DNA of 64,000 bases. It comes from Paraburkholderia tuberum STM678. Lineage in GTDB: Bacteria > Pseudomonadota > Gammaproteobacteria > Burkholderiales > Burkholderiaceae. The notes beneath the pieces were generated by a model. It had not been told where the DNA came from, searched no databases, and saw only the letters and a list, made by a program, of their open reading frames with translations. Every line of letters begins with the position of its first letter. Within the stretch, counting starts at the first letter, position 1. Location: positions 177,296-241,295 of the forward strand of contig NZ_CADFGP010000005.1 of the NCBI RefSeq assembly GCF_902833905.1, written 5' to 3'. Position numbers and translations under genes: made by a program. Below, piece after piece: positions 58,663-64,000 of the stretch.

Positions 58663-60437
58663 GTGCCGGTCCTCAATACGGTTTCGGCTGCGCGGGGGTC
58701 CGCGTTGCTTGCGCTCTTCGCGCTGTTCACGCTCACGCCCGCGAGATGACGGCCAGTGATATAGCCGAACGTCATGATCGGCCCGAGCGTGATACCCGCG
58801 CCCGGATAGTTGCCGCCCATCACGCTCGCGCGATCGTTGCCGACCGCGTACAGGCCGGCGATCGGTGCGCCTTTCACGTCGAGCACTTCGCCGGTGACGT
58901 TCGTCGAGATGCCGTCGAAGGTGCCGAGATCGCCCATCACGACCTTCAGCGCGTAGTACGGACCGTCGCCGATCGGCGCGACGCACGGGTTCGGCTGGTG
59001 CTCCGGGTCCCCCAGATAGCGATTGAACGACGTCGTACCGCGGCCGAATTCGCGATCTTCGCCACGCACCGCGTCGGCGTTGTAGCGCTTCACGGTCGCC
59101 TCGAGCGCCGTGCCGTCGAGACCCGCGTTGCGCGCGAGTTCCGCGAGCGTGCGGCCCTTGCTCAGATAGCCGTTGCGCAGCAGCGGGCCAAGCGGCACGG
59201 GCGCCGGCTTCGCATAACCGAGCCCGTATTTGCGGATCGTCGCGTGATCGCAGATCAGCCACATCGCGGTTTCGCGTTCGTTCGAGCAGGCCTCGATCAT
59301 CGCGGCACCCACGTCGTGATACGAATTCGCTTCGTTGGTGAAGCGCTTGCCCGCGCGCGTCACGCCGATCACGCCAGGCTTGTAGCGATCCACCAGATGC
59401 GGAAACACGCCGACGCTGCCGTCGCTCATCGGCACGCGCGACACCGGCATCCATGCGGCGGGCTGCGGAAAACGGATCGTCACCCGCGCACCGAGACGTT
59501 CGGCCATGCCGATGCCGTCGCCCGTATTGCCGCGCGGCACCGGTGACAGGTGTTCGCCGCCGCGCCGCAGATGCGGATACGCGCGGGCGATCCGCGCGAC
59601 GTCACGCGAGAAGCCGCCGCACGCGAGCACCACGCCGCGTCGCGCGACGATGCGCATCTCGCCTTCCGGTCCCGCGACGAGCGCGCCGGTGACGCTGCCG
59701 TTCGCCACGGTCAGCTCGCGAGCGGCCGTGTTCGTATGGATCGGAATGCCGAGATCGAGCGCGGACTTCGCGAGCCGCGCGGCGAGCGCGTTACCGCTCG
59801 TGATCTGCACGCCGCGCCGGTACAGCGCAAGGTCCTTCAGATGGCTCGCGAGGCGCTTCGCGACGTACAGCGCGGAGGTGAGCGAACGCGTCGCATTGAA
59901 GAAGTGCTTCAGGTCCGCGTTCGACGAGTTGAACATCATGCCGATGAACGTGATCGTCTTCAGCGGCGGGCGCAATCGCGAGATGTCCTGGCCCAGCGCG
60001 CGCGCATCGAACGGCGCGGCGACGACCGAGCGGCCAATGTCGACACCACCGCCCACGTTCGGGTGATAGTCGGGATACAACGTCGGCACGAATTTGACGG
60101 TGGTTTCGCGCTCGAAGAAGTCGAGCATCTCAGGGCCCGTGTCGAGAAACGCGTCGACGGCGGCGGCATCGAAGTACGCGCCGGTTTCGCTGCGCATATA
60201 GGTCAGCGCCGCTTCGCGCGTATCGCTGACGCCGTTGCTCCTTGCGTGACGGTTGCCCGGAATCCACAGCACACCGCCTGAAAACGCGGTCGTGCCGCCG
60301 AAGAACGGCTCCTTCTCGATCACGACGACATCGAGACCGTGTTTGCGCGCGGTGATCGCGGTCGACAGCCCTCCCGCACCCGAACCGATCACGAGCACGT
60401 CGCACGTGAGTGTTGCGCCGCATGTTGCGTTGGTCAT
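58659..60437 (-). CDS. FAD-dependent dehydrogenase (fumarate reductase / ketosteroid-dehydrogenase-like flavoprotein)
   Basis: 592 residues. FAD dinucleotide motif VLVIGSGAGGLSTAITARKH, then IEKEPFFGGTTAFSGGVLWI as in 3-ketosteroid delta-1-dehydrogenases. C-terminal blocks GTFDGISTNVTGEVLDVKGA and GLYAVGNDRASVMGGNYPGA, then GITLGPIMTFGYITGRH. It would insert a double bond next to a carbonyl in a cyclic substrate; substrate not known. It sits 10 bp after an SDR gene and is coupled to the NIPSNAP gene. Confidence 0.9.
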   Translation of the reverse strand: MTNATCGATLTCDVLVIGSGAGGLSTAITARKHGLDVVVIEKEPFFGGTTAFSGGVLWIPGNRHARSNGVSDTREAALTYMRSETGAYFDAAAVDAFLDTGPEMLDFFERETTVKFVPTLYPDYHPNVGGGVDIGRSVVAAPFDARALGQDISRLRPPLKTITFIGMMFNSSNADLKHFFNATRSLTSALYVAKRLASHLKDLALYRRGVQITSGNALAARLAKSALDLGIPIHTNTAARELTVANGSVTGALVAGPEGEMRIVARRGVVLACGGFSRDVARIARAYPHLRRGGEHLSPVPRGNTGDGIGMAERLGARVTIRFPQPAAWMPVSRVPMSDGSVGVFPHLVDRYKPGVIGVTRAGKRFTNEANSYHDVGAAMIEACSNERETAMWLICDHATIRKYGLGYAKPAPVPLGPLLRNGYLSKGRTLAELARNAGLDGTALEATVKRYNADAVRGEDREFGRGTTSFNRYLGDPEHQPNPCVAPIGDGPYYALKVVMGDLGTFDGISTNVTGEVLDVKGAPIAGLYAVGNDRASVMGGNYPGAGITLGPIMTFGYITGRHLAGVSVNSAKSASNADPRAAETVLRTGT

Positions 60438-60447
60438 GATGGTCTCC

Positions 60448-61329
60448 TTACGCTCGGACCTGGCGGTCGGCCCGGGTGGCTTGCGCGGCCTGGTTGGCTT
60501 CGAAGCCGGGACGCGGCACGAGGTCCATCAGCATGCTTTCGAAGCCACCATCGACGACGACTTCGGCGCCGTTCACATAGGCCGCGCGTTCGCTCGCGAG
60601 AAACGCGACGACATCGGCGATATCGTTCGGCTCGCCGATCCGGCGGCTCGCCGTCATCGCGCTGCGCCGGCGTTCGATATCGCCGTGCTCGTAGAACGCC
60701 GCCGACAGCGGCGTGCGGATCATGCCCGGGCACACGGTATTGCTGCGAATGCCGCGTGGTCCCCACTCCGCCGCGATCTGCTTCGACAGCATCGTGACAC
60801 CGGCCTTGCCCGCGCTGTAAGCGCCGCTATAGGTCTGCGGATGATGCGCGGCCACCGACGCGACATGCACGATTGCGCCAGCGCCGCGCTTGAGCATGCG
60901 TTGACCGAATTGCTGCGAGCACAGCATGTAGCCGGTCAGATTCACGCGCAGCATCGCATTCCATGCATCGAGTCCAATCTCTTCGATGCCCCCTGGCCGC
61001 AACAGGCCCGCGTTGTTCACGAGCACATCGGCGACGCCGAGGCGCGCTTCGACCTCCGACACCGCGCCGCGCACGCTATCGATGTCGCCGATATCGCAGG
61101 CGAGCGCCAGCGCTTCGACACCGCTCACGTTCAGCGCTTGCGCGACGTTACGGCACTTCTGCTCATCGCGATCGAGCAGCGCCACGCGTGCGCCAGCGTC
61201 GCCCAACACCTGAGCAATCGCGCTGCCGATGCCGCCCGCCGCGCCGCTCACGACGCAGACGCTGCCTTCGAGCCCGAGCCAGTGTCGCGCGTTGGCGGGT
61301 GTGTCGCGCCGATCTTTCCGTTGATTCAT
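60448..61329 (-). CDS. SDR-family oxidoreductase, first gene of catabolic operon
   Basis: 293 residues. Cofactor motif VSGAAGGIGSAIAQVL, NNAGLLRPGGIEEIG, catalytic Ser in HVASVAAHHPQ, and Tyr-x-x-x-Lys in AYSAGKAGVTMLSKQ. The tail LMDLVPRPGFEANQAAQATR is longer than usual. ATG 61329 was chosen because GGGAGGA lies 8 bases before it. Probably oxidises a hydroxyl to the ketone used by the next enzyme, a flavoprotein dehydrogenase; this is inference. Divergent from the AraC regulator across 179 bp. Confidence 0.9.
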   Translation of the reverse strand: MNQRKDRRDTPANARHWLGLEGSVCVVSGAAGGIGSAIAQVLGDAGARVALLDRDEQKCRNVAQALNVSGVEALALACDIGDIDSVRGAVSEVEARLGVADVLVNNAGLLRPGGIEEIGLDAWNAMLRVNLTGYMLCSQQFGQRMLKRGAGAIVHVASVAAHHPQTYSGAYSAGKAGVTMLSKQIAAEWGPRGIRSNTVCPGMIRTPLSAAFYEHGDIERRRSAMTASRRIGEPNDIADVVAFLASERAAYVNGAEVVVDGGFESMLMDLVPRPGFEANQAAQATRADRQVRA

Positions 61330-61508
61330 TTGCTTAGTCCTCCCGATCTCCATGTTCACGATCGCGGCGAGCTTAGGTTGGCCGGCTTCACCAAACTGCG
61401 TCATTCGACCGCGTCTTCGATGGAAAAAAGTATAGCCACGCGGTTCGGGACGAAATTGGACAAAGGCAGCGCATCGCAGGACAATTCGAACATTGGAGAC
61501 AAAACCGC

Positions 61509-62399
61509 ATGAGGAATATCCCTAACTACGATCTGTACGGAGAGTCCGCGCGGCCGCCGTGGTACGACGGGTTCAATTTCGAATGGATCGTCGAGCGCAG
61601 TCGTCCGAACGACTGGCATATCGCCGCGCACCGGCACGATGCATTGCTGCAGATTCTCTATATCCGCAGCGGTTCGGGCCACGTGCTGATCGAAAGCGAA
61701 AAGCTCACGATCGACGCGCCATGCCTGATCCTGATTCCAGCGCAAACGGTGCACGGTTTCGTGTTTTCGCCGGAGATCGACGGGCTCGTGATTACCGCCG
61801 CGCAGCGCGCGCTGGAGTCGATTTCGAAAGCGGTGTCGCCGGGCCTCGTGCCGGTGCTGCAACGGCCCGCGCTGATTCCCGTGCGGCCCGCGGTCGGCGA
61901 GCGCACGTTGATGCCCTTGTTCGGTTTGTTGGAGCAGGAATTTCGCGGCAGCGCGCGCGGCCATATCGCCGCGGGCATGTCGCTGATGATTGCACTTTTT
62001 GTGCAGGTCGCCCGGCTGACCGATGCCGCCTCGAGCGCGGGCGCGACCGTCAATGACCGGCGCGCCGCGCAGATCAAACGGCTACGCGAACTGATCGCCA
62101 CCCATGTGCGCGAGCATCTGCCAATCGATTTTTACGCGGACAAATTGGGGGTGACCGCGGCGCAACTGGGGCGCATCTGTCGTGAGGAGCTTGGCCATTC
62201 GCCGCTGTCGCTCGTCAACGATCAGTTGATACGCGAGGCGCAGCGCGATCTGGTCTACTCGGGTTCGAGCATCAAACAGATCGCGCATGCGCTCGGTTTC
62301 GAAGATGCGGCCTATTTCAGCCGCTATTTCCGCAAGCAGACCGGCGTCACGCCCAAGGAGTTTCAGGCGGCCGCGCATCGGGATCTGTCGATCAATTAG
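61509..62399 (+). CDS. AraC-family regulator
   Basis: 296 residues. N-terminal cupin-like sensor (about 35-110, HIAAHRHDALLQILYIRSGS). The C-terminal double HTH (about 195-290) has FYADKLGVTAAQLGRICREE and GFEDAAYFSRYFRKQTGVTP. It resembles the AraC-type PobR/PobC regulators. It is divergent from the SDR-flavoprotein operon and convergent with pobA, so it could serve either or both. GGAG lies 10 bases before the ATG. Confidence 0.88.
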   Translation: MRNIPNYDLYGESARPPWYDGFNFEWIVERSRPNDWHIAAHRHDALLQILYIRSGSGHVLIESEKLTIDAPCLILIPAQTVHGFVFSPEIDGLVITAAQRALESISKAVSPGLVPVLQRPALIPVRPAVGERTLMPLFGLLEQEFRGSARGHIAAGMSLMIALFVQVARLTDAASSAGATVNDRRAAQIKRLRELIATHVREHLPIDFYADKLGVTAAQLGRICREELGHSPLSLVNDQLIREAQRDLVYSGSSIKQIAHALGFEDAAYFSRYFRKQTGVTPKEFQAAAHRDLSIN

Positions 62400-62434
62400 C
62401 GATCCCGATGATCGCGCGGTGCTTGCAGTAGCGC

Positions 62435-63658
<1,224 letters not shown>

Positions 63659-63685
63659 TCAGTGTGACGATCGCGACGCCTATCC

Positions 63686-63723
63686 CGCAATGCGATATAG
63701 CGGATAGGCCGTATCGCGTTGCG
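63686..63723. promoter_or_regulatory. Long dyad upstream of pobA, candidate activator site
   Basis: CGCAATGCGATA (63686-63697) is matched by TATCGCGTTGCG (63712-63723) as an inverted repeat with 11 of 12 positions, 14 bases apart. The region is the only ordered element in the 237-bp gap between pobA and ilvA. Confidence 0.5.
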
Positions 63724-63862
63724 CGATAGAAGGTGTAAGGCGGGAGCCAGCGCCGCGCGGCTGTTTCGGCCGCAAACGCAAGACTGGTGGGGTTTTCCGC
63801 CGATTTTGACGACCCGCGGCTCGTGCTGCCGCATCGCGTGCCCTCAGGTAAACCCCGATCCG

Positions 63863-64000
63863 CTAAACAAGCTTCAACTCGCCAAGAAATAGTCGGTAGA
63901 CGGGATTTTTCGTCTCTTCCCAGCACGGATAGCCGAGCGTTTCGATGAAGCGCTCGAACGCCGCGTGGTCGCTCCCGGGCACCTGAATGCCGACCAGAAT
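63863..64000 (-). CDS. ilvA: Threonine ammonia-lyase, biosynthetic (3' end only)
   Basis: The last 45 codons of a minus-strand gene that continues past the window edge, ending at TAG 63865-63863. The text ILVGIQVPGSDHAAFERFIE, then TLGYPCWEETKNPVYRLFLG matches the C-terminal regulatory (ACT-like) domain of biosynthetic IlvA, where GYP-WEET-NP-YRLFLG is highly conserved. Threonine to 2-oxobutyrate, the first step of isoleucine synthesis. Confidence 0.85.
   Translation of the reverse strand: MLVGIQVPGSDHAAFERFIETLGYPCWEETKNPVYRLFLGELKLV

Noticed and set aside
61441..61500. AATT-centred direct repeats as AraC half-sites
   Set aside because: The two stretches (around 61454 and 61483) match only weakly, so I do not claim a site.

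Overview
The window is high-GC DNA (roughly two-thirds G+C, strong G/C preference at third codon positions) with gene content typical of the Burkholderiaceae, most likely Paraburkholderia. The pointers are an N-type ATPase operon with atpQ/atpR, the hopanoid genes hpnI/J/K/L, phnWX with a LysR regulator, kdgT/kduI/kduD/IclR, pobA with an AraC regulator, and a biosynthetic ilvA tail. Genus assignment is inference. I saw no rRNA, tRNA, CRISPR array, transposase or prophage block. The only mobile-type gene is one lone tyrosine recombinase.

Layout. 1-6 kb (minus strand): the N-ATPase operon atpD-C-Q-R-B-E-F-A and the start of atpG, behind a zinc alcohol dehydrogenase gene. atpG carries an in-frame amber codon 14 codons in. 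7-9.3 kb: an XRE/MmyB-type regulator and a carboxymuconolactone decarboxylase-like protein, flanked by gene debris that includes an alcohol dehydrogenase remnant split by an inversion. 9.4-13.4 kb: katG and, divergently, the recombinase. 13.6-19.9 kb: a repeat-containing lipoprotein and a compact DUF2760-Hsp70-Hsp70 operon. 20-25.4 kb: a 3-hydroxybutyrate-oligomer hydrolase, a FAD-oxidase remnant, an MltF-like lytic transglycosylase and a GAF-GGDEF diguanylate cyclase. 25.5-26.9 kb: argG. 27-31.6 kb: a frameshifted small gene running into a LysR gene, then phnX, phnW and their LysR regulator (2-aminoethylphosphonate breakdown). 31.7-36.7 kb: an SDR, a gene-poor stretch with a hexanucleotide repeat and tiny ORFs, a LysR regulator, an orphan TAXI solute-binding membrane protein and a ProQ/FinO RNA chaperone.

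36.8-47.8 kb is the most connected part. It holds two OmpR-type two-component systems and a split hopanoid side-chain cluster. The cluster consists of hpnK, an hpnI-like gene and a small membrane gene on one side, and hpnJ, hpnI, a 50-codon ORF and hpnL on the other. The second two-component system lies between the two halves. Direct-repeat boxes (two 6-bp half-sites, 5-bp spacer) lie upstream of both two-component systems and upstream of hpnJ. The box before the second system and the one before hpnJ share 16 identical bases, which suggests that this system autoregulates and controls hopanoid modification.

48-64 kb: a cold-shock protein with a small membrane gene; a semialdehyde dehydrogenase and a GNAT protein; the ketodeoxyuronate cluster kdgT / kduI-kduD-kdgR; small exported proteins; a four-gene catabolic operon (SDR, flavoprotein dehydrogenase, NIPSNAP protein, AAHS transporter) divergent from an AraC regulator; pobA; and the 3' end of ilvA.
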